The notes under the pieces: generated by a model
Database searches by the model: none
Seen by the model: only the letters and a program-made list of their open reading frames with translations
What the model was told of the DNA's origin: nothing
Position numbers and translations under genes: made by a program
Source: Basidiobolus meristosporus CBS 931.73
Lineage: Eukaryota > Basidiobolomycota > Basidiobolomycetes > Basidiobolales > Basidiobolaceae
Reading direction: 5' to 3'
DNA length: 64,000 bases
Assembly (NCBI GenBank): GCA_002104905.1
Contig: MCFE01000089.1
Coordinates: 1-64,000 of the forward strand
Shown: in pieces, positions 11,761-23,222 of the stretch
Layout of the letters: each line of letters starts with the position of its first letter
How positions within the stretch are numbered: the first letter of the stretch is position 1

Positions 11761-13108
11761 GAATGTAGAAGTATAGGATGATTTCTATCATTGTGTACAA
11801 GTTTGGCATATACTTGTCCCAACTTAAAAACATGGCAAGTGCTAAACTTGTATTCTGTAATATCCCTTATGAGCGTGTTATATGAGTGGAGCCAGAGAGA
11901 AATGTCGTAATTACCATAACGACAATTTTACAATGGCGTATTGAGTTGGAAAAATCTCGACTTTAGGAGACAGTATAGGTGCCGAAGACCTAGGAAAGTC
12001 CGAGTCAAAGATTACAAATACTCCAGACATTCCAGAGCATTGCAAAAAGGCTTGCGACTCAAAAGCACAGATATACACTTCTAGCCAAATCCTAACCCGT
12101 AGCAAAAAAATTCCCAATACCTGTTGTTGAATTGACTTCGGTTTTTCCAGCTGGCTGATACTAGTAGACAGAATAACGACATCTATCCAAATTGGTTATG
12201 CCACCTCAACACGCATTTCATTACTTCCAATTGCTGTCAACAAAGATAGTATGGTATTCCATAGCTCCGCTGTGGGATTTAGTTCGTATCACGAGCTTGA
12301 GTGGGAGCAGCGCTACTAGCAAAAGCAGCATTACTGCTGACAAATGTAGGTTTTGTTTGGTAGGTGCGGTCTTGTTATCATGAGGAAACGGTCATCGTAT
12401 ATGTTCTCACGGTTGTCATTTTTTGGAATTCTCAGTTTGGTATTGATATTTGCGGCCAATAACGAAACAGTCTAGTCACCCATCTTAGGCTACCGGAAAG
12501 GCTTTATTGGAAACTATTCTTAGACCAGAAATTTCCATTTGAGTTATGCGTATGCAGCATGATTATATTTGTTTGTAAGCAATGGTATATTTTAACCGAA
12601 TTACATTCCTCCACCTTCACTGATAGTCATGCTATTACTCTAGAGAAGCAGTTAGTTGGCATCGTTTTAGGTGTTGCAATTTGCCGAACCCTAAATAGAC
12701 CTTCATGAAGTTCCCAAAACGGATCACCCGTGTAACCTGATGTTCGTCAATAATATCTCCGATCCTTTTTAGGTCATGATTTGAAACTTCTCTGAATGGA
12801 TACAACCATCAACAATCAAAGATACATTTTCGTCAAAGCTATATACGGATGTGAACAACGAAACCTCCTGGTCACTTTCCTTGGCCGAATGTTCACACAC
12901 TTTGAGACATCCCTCTTTATTAGGTCAACCGGATATTGTTCGTGGGCTGAGCACATATTTCCGATCGCTTAATAATTTGGAAACGGGTAGTTTATTAAAT
13001 TCGGTATTAAGCTTGAAATATGGTGAAGAAAATGCTTAACTGTGTACATGAGATGGTGAGATGTTGTGCTTGAATGAAATACAATACTCAGATGCTATGA
13101 AAGTGTGT
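11761..13108. other. gene-free spacer
   Basis: This is the 5' flank of the piggyBac remnant (right side) and the 3' side of the FBPase gene. Open frames at 11911-12117 (-), 12192-12383 (+) and 12851-13039 (+) are short and match nothing I recognise. Confidence 0.5.
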
Positions 13109-14188
13109 CTATTGGCTGTATTGCTGATAGAACTTTTCAAGGTCAAGCACATCCTCTTTGGATCCCAAGAAGATAGGGCTTCGGTCATGAAGGGAGTCAG
13201 GGACGTATTCGAGCATTCTCTGCTTTCCGGTAGTAGCGCGGCCACCGGCTTGTTCGATAATCATCGCCATGGGGAAGCATTCGTAGAGAACACGAAGCTT
13301 ACCCTTGTGGGATTTTTTGTCGGCAGGATATGCGAAGATACCACCGTAGAGTAGAGTACGGTGGACGTCAGCAACCATGGAGCCAACATATCTGGAGGAA
13401 TAGGGCTTCTTGCCTTCCTCCTTAGGGAACTTCACGGATTCGAAGTACTTTGTGCAAGCCTCATCCCAGTACATGGCATTACCCTCATTAACGGAGTAGA
13501 TTTTACCACGGGGGGAGATCTGAATGTTAGGATGAGTGAGGACGAATTCACCCAATCCGCTGTCCAGAGTAAAACCGTCGACACCATTTCCGGTGGTAAG
13601 GATCATGTTGCAGGATGAACCATACATACAGTAGCCAGCAGCAACCATCTCGGTACCAGGAAGAAGGACATCGCTGATTTCACCGTCACTGTTCTCAGCC
13701 TTCTTGTAGATACCGAAGATAGTACCAATAGTCACACCACAGTCAATGTTGCTGCTTCCATCCAAAGGATCGAAGACAACACAGTAGTTTCCGCGCAAGT
13801 TCTTGTCTTGGACGAAGATGGCCTCCTCATTTTCTTCGGACACCATGACCGAGACCTTGCCGGAGGCATTGAGGGCATTGATGAAAATCTCGTTGGCAAG
13901 GATATCTAGCTTCTTCACTTCCTCACCCTGAACGTTGGTACTTCCGGCCAAGCCAACCCTTGAAACCGAAACCTCGTTAGTACATGGTGCGCTGGCTGCA
14001 TACATCATAGCAACTTACAATTCAAGGAGACGGGCCTTGCGGACCTGGGTGGCCACGTATTTGGAACCCAGCTGGATGGCAGACATCAGCAGGGTGAAGT
14101 CACCAGTAGCCTCTGGAGCCACTGCGGCCTGCTCGCTGATAAGATAACGAGTGAGGGTCACGATGTTGGTTTTGGTGTGATCAGACAT
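13109..14188 (-). CDS. FBP1: fructose-1,6-bisphosphatase
   Basis: Exons 14019-14188 and 13109-13958 give 339 residues, the usual length. The 60-nt intron interrupts the Leu codon before VGLAGSTN. The enzyme hydrolyses fructose 1,6-bisphosphate to fructose 6-phosphate, the committed step of gluconeogenesis, in the cytosol. Visible motifs: the N-terminal AMP-site region (TGDFTLLMSAIQ), metal-binding VSEENEE and DPLDGSSNID, the YGSS and SINEGN-like (YSVNEGNAMYW) substrate segments, SRYVGSMVADVHRTL, and the family signature GKLRVLYECFPMA. The yeast N-terminal PKA site (RRxS) is absent here, so glucose inactivation by that route is not predicted. All catalytic residues seem intact. Confidence 0.96.
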
Positions 14189-16216
14189 GATCAAATTAGG
14201 GAAAGAGATATGATGCTGGAACGGAACAATAATGTGCAGAACGCGGAAAGTCGCCCTTTAATAGTCTCATTGATTTGCCAGTGGCCATTCACGGCTAGCC
14301 ATTTTGTGGGGACTGTAAATGATGGGGGGTTTCAAAGCGATGCAAACCTCGCGGGATTTGAAACCCGTTGCTATATCCGTGCTGCATGTTTTAGTCGGTT
14401 GCGATTATACTCGGAAATGCTGTACGTCATCAAGGAGATTCCTTATGAACGATGCGCCCAGTTTGGCTGATTTTAGCTCTGGATGCGAAATCACCGAGTC
14501 AACCTCGGTGATCAGTACTTCGGGCTACCAGGGACCAGAGTGGTTGGACTAGAGCGGGGGATCTCGACGGAGGAGGGGCTCGGAGCAATACGTAAGCCTG
14601 GTGAGAGCCTGTACTCATTAAGCTTTCCGATGATCAAAACACTCCAGAGCAACTGGGATTGCGGGCTATATCACTTGGAGCCATCTCATTTTCTCAGTGT
14701 TTGCATCTAAAATTAGTTGAGCAACGGAAGTTGGGGATGGTTGGTCCTAGATGGTGTGACAAATAAGTATGGCGGCAATCCAGTATTTAGAGTCGATTCA
14801 TCTCCCATACCAGTCTCAAGACAATTCATTGACCGAAAGTTGTATTCGTGGATTCATTCTCTTCGAAATCTGTACCAGGTGCCACCGAAGCAGAGATGAA
14901 AAATCCATTGCTCGCTGGCATCAGTTCGTTTGCGCTTGGCTCTCATCCCATCTAAAATAGAAAGATACGGCTTGATTCTCGAGCGGACTTTATCGTAACT
15001 CTCCAGTGATGCGCACAATAAACCACTGCTAGTGTGAGGAGTAGGGCGTGATTGACAGAGGCATGTCGGCCTTTTCCTAGGGGCCCGCTTGGATATGGTT
15101 GATACAACTATAGGTCTGTGTGTTTCCTCCAAGTCTCAGTATGCAACGGCATCAAAGAGGGCATTTGAGGTATGGCTACGAGAGTGGCAAGACAATTAGG
15201 GATTTGGTGGACTCCGGCCGACTGACGCAGTGGCTCCATAACAAGAAGGGGATTGTTAATTGAGATGATACAGCCATTTGCCATTCGATGCTTGGTGCCA
15301 TCAATCACATAGCTGAGTAACTTTTGAGTTCTACAAATATTACGAAATGGTTAGATAGATTACTAGTACAAGCAAGAGTCCGGGGTCAGGTCCCATTTGG
15401 CGGGCTAAACCGTAACACTACCCAGAGCCTCAACTCATAATCGCTCAAGTTTTGGGAATTCTCCGTTTTGATTGGTGCCTCCTCACCATCAAGATTGAGC
15501 CACCAATTCGAGGTAAACAATCTTTGAGGCTTGGGTCCTTGGTAAATTGTTATCGCAATTCCTTAATCAGGAGACGTCTATCCTGCCAAACGGACTCCGT
15601 GGCCTTCTACGTGTTGATGTTGGATTCCGTTTGTCCAGAGGACCTGTGGTTGGGCGCCCACCCAGGTTTTTCGGTCAATGAGGAATTGGGGTCCAGATCT
15701 ACATCTCCCAGGCTGCCAAGTGTTCGGTATGAGTCACCTGGAGCAACGGTCAGCAATTCCGTGCGAGTCGTGGGCTCTCCGAAATCCACATCGCAGGCAG
15801 GTATTTTTGTACTAATTACCTAGGCATCTGGCCTGATACGATGCTCACGTAAATTGATATCGTTCATATAAGTATCAAACATGATTTGGGACAGCGGGAT
15901 TTCCTATTTGACCATGTCTATGGCTGAAATCTGTATTTAATTATGCTCGACAGATAGATGATATCAAGTCAGCACGTGACAAATGAGCGGACGTTCGCAT
16001 TTGAGCAATCAAATAGATAAACTTTTAATAGCGTCCAATAGTTAGAAGGAATAGCTCATGTAGTATGATATCGGTTCTCCAACCCTAGGGTAGCTCCGAG
16101 GAGTGTTGGGTAGAAGCAAAGAATCACCTCAAAGAGCGTTTAAAGAATTGGCACTTTCCTATGTTGTAGAGTAAGATGTGCGGATGCGGAGGATACCAAG
16201 AAGCAGGCGGATTTAC
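14189..16216. other. gene-free spacer (FBP1 upstream, Ras downstream)
   Basis: Several overlapping open frames on both strands (for example 14854-15132 and 15108-15308 on minus, 15452-15823 on plus) have no recognisable domain and no consistent splice model. I see no RNA gene. The first few hundred bases right of 14188 are the FBP1 promoter region. Confidence 0.5.
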
Positions 16217-16792
16217 TCAGAGGATGACACACATGCATGTCTGCTTCTCGAGGTCTTTTAAAGCAGTGAGTTCGTCTTGGCTTTCCTTCGAGGCCCTTAT
16301 CATCCTCACAAGTTCGTGAAAAGCCTCCTCCACGTTCAGACCCGTCTTGGCACTTGTTTCGAGAAAGCGGCACTTCATGTTTAGCGCCGCTTCATAGCCC
16401 TCTTCCCTAGAGACTTGCCGTTCGCTAGTTTTGTCACTCTTGTTCCCAATAAGAATTAAGGGAATGCGTTCCATATCCTCGCGGACTCTTTTGATCTGCG
16501 AGAAATACTCGATGCCGCATTCGAGGGTGCTTTTCGATGTGATACTATAAACAAGAAGGTAGGCTTCTCCTCCACGAATCCATTGGTCTCGTAGAATGGT
16601 GTATTCCTCTTGTCCAGCCGTGTCAAGTATCTCCAGCATGCAAGGAGTGTTATCAATGACGGTTTGCTTTTGATAGGAGTTTTCGATGGTGGGGTCGTAT
16701 GTTTCAAGAAAATGGTTGGATACCATTTGCAATGTCAGGGTTGTTTTCCCTACACCGCCATCGCCTAGAACCACCACTTTGTATGTTTGCAT
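16217..16792 (-). CDS. Ras-family small GTPase
   Basis: Intronless, 191 residues. All G-boxes are present: P-loop GDGGVGKT (10-17), effector loop YDPTIENSY, DTAGQEEY (switch II, Gln at the Ras 61 position), GNKSDK and ETSAKT. It ends CMCVIL. The CAAX box CVIL, with a final Leu, predicts geranylgeranylation at Cys188, and Cys186 could be palmitoylated, so it should act at a membrane. Residue 11 is Asp where classic Ras has Ala. The QWIRGGEAYLLVYSIT stretch resembles the fungal Ras2/RasB branch more than Ras1, and Rsr1/Rap-type proteins are the alternative. It probably acts in signalling for growth or polarity; the exact pathway cannot be told from sequence. Confidence 0.93.
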   Translation of the reverse strand: MQTYKVVVLGDGGVGKTTLTLQMVSNHFLETYDPTIENSYQKQTVIDNTPCMLEILDTAGQEEYTILRDQWIRGGEAYLLVYSITSKSTLECGIEYFSQIKRVREDMERIPLILIGNKSDKTSERQVSREEGYEAALNMKCRFLETSAKTGLNVEEAFHELVRMIRASKESQDELTALKDLEKQTCMCVIL

Positions 16793-17378
16793 AAAAATGG
16801 AGCGAAGGGGGAAATATACAGGTAGATAACGTGTGAGGGGATGGAGAAAGCTTCTAGGTGGCGCTAAGCAGTGGGATGGCCTAATCTAAGGAATATGTAG
16901 CGACAAGAACCGGAAGGGCAACCTATATACTCAAACTCCGTTACTGGGTGTGGACAAGGGTTAAAAGAGGAGGCCAGGTGGAATAGGAGAATTAATGTTT
17001 GCGTTGGGATATAAATTGACGCTCAGGTTAGATATAGGCAGTACAAATGGGAATGTTTGAGTAAGGATTATGGATCTTATAGCAATGGCAAGTAGCAAAC
17101 TGTACGATAGTGTAAGGGAAATTTCCTTTACTTAAATGAGTGACCCAATGTAACCGCTTGTTTACACTGAGATTTTGTGCGCTGAGCAGAGTATTGGACC
17201 CTTAGCTATAAAAGGTAAGTGGGTAAGGTGGTTGACAAGCATCAGCGTCCTTGGTGGCACTGGAATCCAATGTACCAGAGTGAGAACTTGCATTTGACAT
17301 CTGTTCATTCTTGGAATCCATCTGATGGCTTCTAGAAAGAACCTTGTGATCCCAATGGAGGAAAAAGCACGTTAGTGT
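16793..17378. other. Ras upstream region
   Basis: No supported gene. A TATAAAAGG-like string occurs near 17207 on the plus strand, but no plus-strand coding exon follows that I can support. Confidence 0.4.
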
Positions 17379-18051
17379 TCATGAATCTGCAACCCAGCTT
17401 ACAATAGATTCCCCACTCAATGCGACGCCTGGCCCAATCATAGCGACGGCTTGAGAATTTAATGAGACTTGACTGAGACAGGACTCTCGGACCATTCTTA
17501 CTGTAGACCCAAGCTCTGTAAGTATGAATATCCACACAGTGAGCGGACGGCTATTTGCTGGAAAACCGACCGCCGCATCGATAACGCTGAGTAGAGCGAC
17601 GTTTGCTGTGCAACGATGCGATACGGGGATGCATGGGATGGGCGATATGCAAGGAGGGTTCGTTGGTTGCTGCAACGAATGGGTCACTTGAGTATGTCTT
17701 GGGCCGGCACCGAAAGAGGTACGCTGCACCTTGAGTCGGTTGCTCCGGCCTCTGGTGCTCCTTTGTACAAGCTCCATAATCCCCTCCAGCTCCTCCACGC
17801 AGCACTCCCCAACGACCACCCATGCCCACATCCGTTTCATTGCAGCCTCCAAAGCGCAACATGGGCATTCGGCATGATACCTGAATGGGGTTGGATCATC
17901 TCTGGGCAGTGATTGGGGGCCGTTCAGCTTCAGCGCATTTCGTAGCAAACTGGTTTTTCCTGCCTGCAAATCCTGTGCTTGTTTCACCTGCGAGATGTGC
18001 CCATCCAAGTCCAATGAATCATATCTATACTTCTTCAGCTACTGCGTCCAT
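17379..18051 (-). CDS. possible hypothetical protein, divergent from RNA cyclase
   Basis: An open frame of about 200 codons runs on the minus strand. Its own start would be TTG, but a small upstream exon starting ATG at 18051 (MDAVAEE) can join through a 43-nt GT-AG intron (17988-18030) to VKQAQDLQAGKTSLLRNALK in frame. The product would contain a Cys-rich patch (HAECPCCALEAAMKRMWAWV). I do not recognise a family. The frame may not be coding to its end, since other frames are also open here. The start would lie 295 bases from the divergent cyclase gene. This is tentative. Confidence 0.2.
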
Positions 18052-18346
18052 GAAATTTCCGGATTCTGGTGAATTCGGCGACGTCTGTGGGGAAACCCCG
18101 GTATAAATATGTTCACTGGCGTTCACCGGAGGCTTGTGCCCCGGGCTTCAGACACTTGGCCATTCATCGTACGTTTATCGGGTTGCATACTGTGTGGTTG
18201 ATGATGGTGGTGACAGTGGTGGTGATGCATGTTGACTGTATTCAAAATCAAAATCAAAATCACATGCCCCGGTTGATCATGGAGCCCACCAACTTGAGGG
18301 GGACGGGGGTCATAGGGTTTCCAACTGGCAGCACTCAAACTTAGAG

Positions 18347-19486
18347 ATGTCTGGGCACCCAGCAAGTTTAAAACGAATCGATGGTTCGTACGGGGAAGGT
18401 GGGGGCCAGATAGTGCGGATTGCCATTGCTTTGGCAAGTTTGTTGAACATCCCCATCGAAATATACAACATTCGTGCCAGTCGTTCGCAACCCGGCTTAC
18501 GTCCCCAACATCTGACTGGCTTGAGGTTAGCAAAAGAAATCTGCGATGCTCAACTTGAAGGTGATGTTGTGGGCTCCACACGAATATCCTTTATCCCCGG
18601 GTGTGGGTTTTCCAGTGAACAGCTCAAAACCTCCTACGTTGGAAATACACATACTGCTGGCTCTTGTGCCCTGTTATTCCAGATTGCCCTACCGGTTCTG
18701 TTATTCCACCCCAGGCCAGCTGTAAATCTGCTACTCAAAGGCGGGACAAATGCCACCCAAGCTCCTCCAATAGATTACATGAAGCATTGCTTATTGCCAA
18801 TCCTCTCGAGGTACTTCTCCATTGACGTAAAGCTGAACCACATCAAGCGCGGCTATTACCCGAAAGGAGGGGGTAGTGTAGATCTAACGATAACACCAGT
18901 TAAACAACATTTACCTGCAATAGACATGTTGAATCCTGGTCAGCTGGAGTATATCAAGGGATACGTGTATCTCGCAGGACCTTTGTCGCCCAATCATCTG
19001 GAAAAGATGCGTACTGGGGTTGAAACTCTTCTCTATAAGGAGCTGCCCTCGATCGTTCCTACGTTTGCGCTAGCAAATGTTGAGCTTGAATGTGTAAAGG
19101 AGAAAGAGGAGAACTGCCACGGTAGTGGCTCGGGGGTGTTCCTGTGGGGGGAAACCAGTAACCATAGCTATTTCTCTGGCACGGAGATTGGCTCCCCAAA
19201 GCAAGACTCTGTTCGGACCGGCGAGAATGCCGCCAAAGCGCTATTACAAGAATTGAGAGAATATGGTGCTGTTGATCAATGGGCTCAAGATCAACTTATC
19301 ATCTTCATAGCATTGGCCAAAGGACGCTCCAACCTGCGGACCGGTCCCATCACCCTTCATACCAAATCTGCCATTTGGGTAGCCAGCCAATTAACCTCTG
19401 CGGAGTTTGAGATCTCCAGCATAGATGAAGTTCACAATATTATATCTTGCCAAGGTATCGGGTACGAACGCAGTAATGCATCATAG
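18347..19486 (+). CDS. RNA 3'-terminal phosphate cyclase
   Basis: Single exon, 379 residues. RtcA-type cyclases use ATP to convert an RNA 3'-phosphate to a 2',3'-cyclic phosphate through an enzyme-His-AMP intermediate. Motifs: DGSYGEGGGQIVR near the N-terminus, the family signature SRSQPGLRPQHLTGL, HIKRGYYPKGGG in the middle and a C-terminal DQLIIFIALAKGRSNLRTGP. The catalytic His is probably His338 in TLHTKSAI, by alignment to bacterial RtcA from memory. This is the true cyclase group and not the nucleolar Rcl1 paralogue, which lacks the catalytic His. It has no intron, unlike several neighbours. Confidence 0.95.
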   Translation: MSGHPASLKRIDGSYGEGGGQIVRIAIALASLLNIPIEIYNIRASRSQPGLRPQHLTGLRLAKEICDAQLEGDVVGSTRISFIPGCGFSSEQLKTSYVGNTHTAGSCALLFQIALPVLLFHPRPAVNLLLKGGTNATQAPPIDYMKHCLLPILSRYFSIDVKLNHIKRGYYPKGGGSVDLTITPVKQHLPAIDMLNPGQLEYIKGYVYLAGPLSPNHLEKMRTGVETLLYKELPSIVPTFALANVELECVKEKEENCHGSGSGVFLWGETSNHSYFSGTEIGSPKQDSVRTGENAAKALLQELREYGAVDQWAQDQLIIFIALAKGRSNLRTGPITLHTKSAIWVASQLTSAEFEISSIDEVHNIISCQGIGYERSNAS

Positions 19487-20063
19487 CCTTACTCGCGAAT
19501 AAAAACGGATCAGTGAGCAGTGCCGTACCATTGTACACCACTCGGAATAGACTTGGCATTAGTAATTTGTATGTGATATCAGGATGTATAGAAGCGCAAA
19601 TACGCATAGATGGCTTTCCGACCTGAGCATAACAGCCTTTCTACGACCCACCCACCATCGTAGCCCTGTAAACTAAATACGGCCTACCGGACTCACCTGT
19701 AACACTGAAATGTCAAGGAACTACCCTAAGATGACTCGATGTGATATGCTGATGGTGCTCAGACTTGTTTATGGAATGTCAAATGGCTAGTTTATTAGTT
19801 TCGGTTTCAAGAGATATGTAGCACTCCATTCCAGCATCACTTCAAATATATTATTACAGCTCTGACAATAGATGGGCATTCTTGTATGATGCATGGAATG
19901 GAAAGGGCTTTCGCATGACACAAGCAATGCTCTGTCAAGAGAAATTAGTCGATTACACGGTATAGCACTGGATACAAATGTGATGATTAAGGTAGAGATA
20001 TAGGCGGGTTGGTAGTCCAGAGGGAATAAAGATATGGCGTTTGCTTGGGAACGGCCTTTGACA
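19487..20063. other. 3' spacer between cyclase and Vam7-like genes
   Basis: The two genes converge here. No gene, repeat or RNA is seen; the sequence is AT-rich. Confidence 0.6.
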
Positions 20064-21149
20064 TTATTTGATCTTTTCCAGGCGCTTGGCAGATGTCTTT
20101 AGCTTGGATTGGGTCCGATCTAAATCTTGGTCAAGCTCACCTAGCAGTTGGTTATGGGCGTCTAGTTCTTGGCCAACGGCAACACCAATATGCAATTGTC
20201 GTTTGAGTATGGCGCTGAATTGTTGTAAGCTGCTATCTTGTTCGTGCATTATTTGCTGCTGTAGATTGAGAAGACCCTTGTTATCCAACCCTGTAGTCTT
20301 CTCGGTTTCTTTGGGTAGCGCCCGTGTATTGCCGAATACTCGCGATGATGTGGGCGCGCCCTCGGTTTGCTTGGCAGCAGCTCTGGGGTGAAGCAAGTTG
20401 TCGCGTTCGCTAATAAAGGCAGCTGGAGCAGTAGTTGGGCTTTCGCGCACCCCCGATGCTATAAGCTTGGACAGCATAGAGACCTCGTCAAATAGTTTGT
20501 TTAGTTTATCTCTTCTACGGGAACGTTCTCCTTCAGAGATAACTGCAGTTTCGGAAGTGGTACCTGCTAGGTAGGCCAATCCATTTTCTAAAGTACTCAG
20601 CCGCTGGTTTAATAGAGCGATTCCCTTTTTGGCTTGTAAGGTGCAGTTATGGGCAGCAGCAATTTCCTGTTGCGAATAGTGAACATCCCGACGCAACAGA
20701 AAAGCCCGGTTTTCTCGTATCAAGGTTTGTATGGCGTTGGCCTCATCGAGCCAGCTTTCTGAAGTGAAGCTTTTGGCGAGGTCGGTAGTCTTGATTTTGG
20801 GGATTTCCAAAAAAGCACCCCACTCGCTTGTGTCTCTCCAACGAGAATCGGGAGCGTTGAGGATCCCCTTCAGATATTTTTCCAGGCCTTCCCGTCTTTC
20901 TTCGATGAATTCGATGCCTTTACAGCTGGCAAACAGAGAATATGATTTTGGGGGAAGTGGATATGGCGGTTGGTATTTGGGGACTGCCCGGAGTAGGGCG
21001 CTGTGTAGCTGAAAAAACTCGCTATATCTCCGATATACCGACCAGCTACGAACACTTGCCTGGACACTGATTTTATATGCGACATGTGCAGTGGGTGTTT
21101 TTCTTTCTTCTATATCGGTGATGCGAATAGTCTTGATGTTGTCTACCAT
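20064..21149 (-). CDS. VAM7: Vam7-like Qc-SNARE with PX domain
   Basis: Intronless, 361 residues. The N-terminal PX domain (about residues 1-120) has the phosphoinositide-binding features RRYSEFFQLH and PPYPLPPKSY. A middle coiled-coil linker follows, then a C-terminal Qc-type SNARE helix (about 295-361: LQQQIMHEQDSSLQQFSAIL to the end, with zero-layer Gln expected in GQELDAHNQLLGELDQDLD). No membrane anchor follows, which is typical of Vam7: it is recruited to the vacuole by PI3P and the HOPS complex and drives vacuole fusion. The domain order and lack of a TM segment favour Vam7 over other PX proteins. Confidence 0.92.
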   Translation of the reverse strand: MVDNIKTIRITDIEERKTPTAHVAYKISVQASVRSWSVYRRYSEFFQLHSALLRAVPKYQPPYPLPPKSYSLFASCKGIEFIEERREGLEKYLKGILNAPDSRWRDTSEWGAFLEIPKIKTTDLAKSFTSESWLDEANAIQTLIRENRAFLLRRDVHYSQQEIAAAHNCTLQAKKGIALLNQRLSTLENGLAYLAGTTSETAVISEGERSRRRDKLNKLFDEVSMLSKLIASGVRESPTTAPAAFISERDNLLHPRAAAKQTEGAPTSSRVFGNTRALPKETEKTTGLDNKGLLNLQQQIMHEQDSSLQQFSAILKRQLHIGVAVGQELDAHNQLLGELDQDLDRTQSKLKTSAKRLEKIK

Positions 21150-22498
21150 GGTGGATTAGAGCTGTCCAGAGGTTAGAGGGGACTGCGGTTTGTGGGAATC
21201 AATGTTGAGAGCTTAATATACAAGACGCAAATAACGGGGAAATAAAAATATTTAGATGATCATTCTTTTCCCAGATGCTTTCTGCACCAACCGATTAATT
21301 ACTCAATACAATTAGTATAATGGATTACAAGCCTATATGATGTACACTGCTTCTTAATACAAATCTGTATTTTATGACACATGATTCGAGTGATCCATTG
21401 GCCAACAGGAAGCTACTTTATGAGCCGCCTGCTTAGGCAGGAAATACCGGCATGAAGCGTGACCCTCATTATATGTATGTTCCTCAAGCATCATGGTTAT
21501 GCATATCGAACACCATCCAATGACTGTTACAACACCACTTCGGCTTGCTCGGTTGCCTATGTAATTGATCACTATAGTCCAGATGGACGGCCCACATAAC
21601 TATGTTGCCTGACTACACATTTAAGGGCCCGAGGCCCGGATATTGCATTTAAAAATGGCCCAATAGACGCTGTGCCAAGGTCAATTTCCTGACCTCGCTT
21701 ATTGCCAGGCTCTAGGTTAGCCTCGTGTTCATTACTGTTGATCATTTGTTCGATGAATATGCGGTTCTTGGCTATAACAAGCATTCCACTCAAGCGTAGC
21801 ATCGCTTCGTTCCAAGAATGCCCCAGCTTCTCTGTACACCATACGGAGAATTCACCCTGATCCAAAGATACTCAGAAGCGGATCGGAAGTGAGCATGGTT
21901 GGGGACATAATGCGGTTATCGCCCTGTGACAGGTTTACATCACTACAAGCAATCCAAACAAGATATCTGCTACGGGGAGATGGCCAGGATCGAGAGCGTT
22001 GAGAGATTGTTGGCGATGGTGCGGATATGATTGTTTAACTGGGCTTGACATGCAGCAGGTTCAATAGTCTCCATGCATTCCATCAAGCAGATCGAGCAGG
22101 GCCAGCCAAATGACCATGCATGTACTACTGCCGGATGCAAATGCATAATCAAACTGCCTGCTTTGGCGCCGGTTGTTCTCACAAAATATATATCACGATG
22201 AAAATCGAACGGGTCACTCGACAGTACCGGGCGCCACAGATCGCTGAGGTTAAACTGACAGTGTGCGGAAGAGTGGCAAAACAATCACTCGAGACGAGAG
22301 CGACGAACATGTGTGCGCGTTCGACATCAGAATGTGTGTCGTGATCGCATATGCGAGAGATAAGTTTGGATTGTTTTTATTCCCGTGCGGAAACAACCAA
22401 GATGAAGGTGCTCTGCAGGATTTCTTGTGGGGTTGGGTAGATGGACAACGAAAGATATACCGATGACTATCTGAGTAGTGAATCTCACAGAAATGGGT
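21150..22498. other. gene-free spacer
   Basis: This is upstream of the Vam7-like gene and downstream of eL42. Open frames at 21572-21865 and 21970-22284 on the minus strand have no recognised domain. I see no RNA gene. Confidence 0.5.
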
Positions 22499-22943
22499 TT
22501 AGAAGACGAGAGCAGCACCCTTGGTCTTCTTGTCACCACCGAGCTCGAAGTGCTTGCAACGCTTCAAAGAGAGTTGCATCTTGTACTTGCAAGCGGTGCA
22601 CTCAAGACGGAGGACAACCTTCTTTGTAGTCTTGGCCTTCTTGTGGAAAACGGGCTTGGTTTGACCACCATAACCGGACTGCTTACGGTCGTAACGACGT
22701 TTACCTTGAGCGAAGAGGGAAGCTTTGCCAGTCTTGTATTGAGTAACCTTGTGGGGGGTGTGCTTTCTGCAGGCCTTACCCTTGCAGTAGGTGTTTCTGG
22801 TTTTGGGAATGTTGACCTTTACGGGGAGAAGACGTTAGTATGTGTTGAACGTACGTTTGGGAGCATCAAGCTAATGCAGAGGGTTGAATGGGGATGGATG
22901 AAGGTTCCGCGGTGATGGATGAATGAGGTGATGCACTTACCAT
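22499..22943 (-). CDS. RPL42: 60S ribosomal protein eL42 (L44/L36a)
   Basis: Exon 1 contributes only the ATG (22941-22943), spliced by a 124-nt intron to 22499-22816, giving 106 residues, exactly the family length. The protein begins [19 protein letters not shown] and ends KTKGAALVF. Two Cys pairs (C12/C17 in YCKGKAC and C72/C75 in LECTACKYK, with a later Cys in KRCKHF) form the zinc-binding site. It sits at the ribosomal E site. Residue 56 is Pro (GGQTKPVFH), the form linked to cycloheximide sensitivity in yeasts. The opposite strand is also open over this gene, and that frame is a shadow. The gene is divergent from Pus1, with 279 bases between the start codons. Confidence 0.96.
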
Positions 22944-23222
22944 TCTTACAAGTAGTTGACTAGGCGAGAAACGAGAAGGAGGAAACTTCAATATCTATCG
23001 GAACATCTTTAAAGGATCCTCATTCTCTCATCCAATGGGATCCTAGAGGGATCAACTCTAACCGCGTAAAATTCTGATTAGTTTCAATGGTGATTTCGTG
23101 GTATACATCGTTCCGTGGCCCACTCGACAAAAAAAATACAGTGTGGTTGATCAGGCTCGTTGAGTAATCCTGTGAATTAGCGTGGTGGACTTGTACAACT
23201 GAACATTCTACTGTCTACATAA

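Noticed and set aside
15452-15823. 123-residue plus-strand frame
   Set aside because: No domain, non-ATG start context and overlapping minus-strand frames; probably chance.
18186-18262. GGTGGT and TCAAAA short repeats before the RNA cyclase
   Set aside because: Short imperfect simple sequence; no sign of function.
22478-22915. 145-residue plus-strand open frame
   Set aside because: Antisense shadow of eL42, whose protein is fully recognisable on minus.
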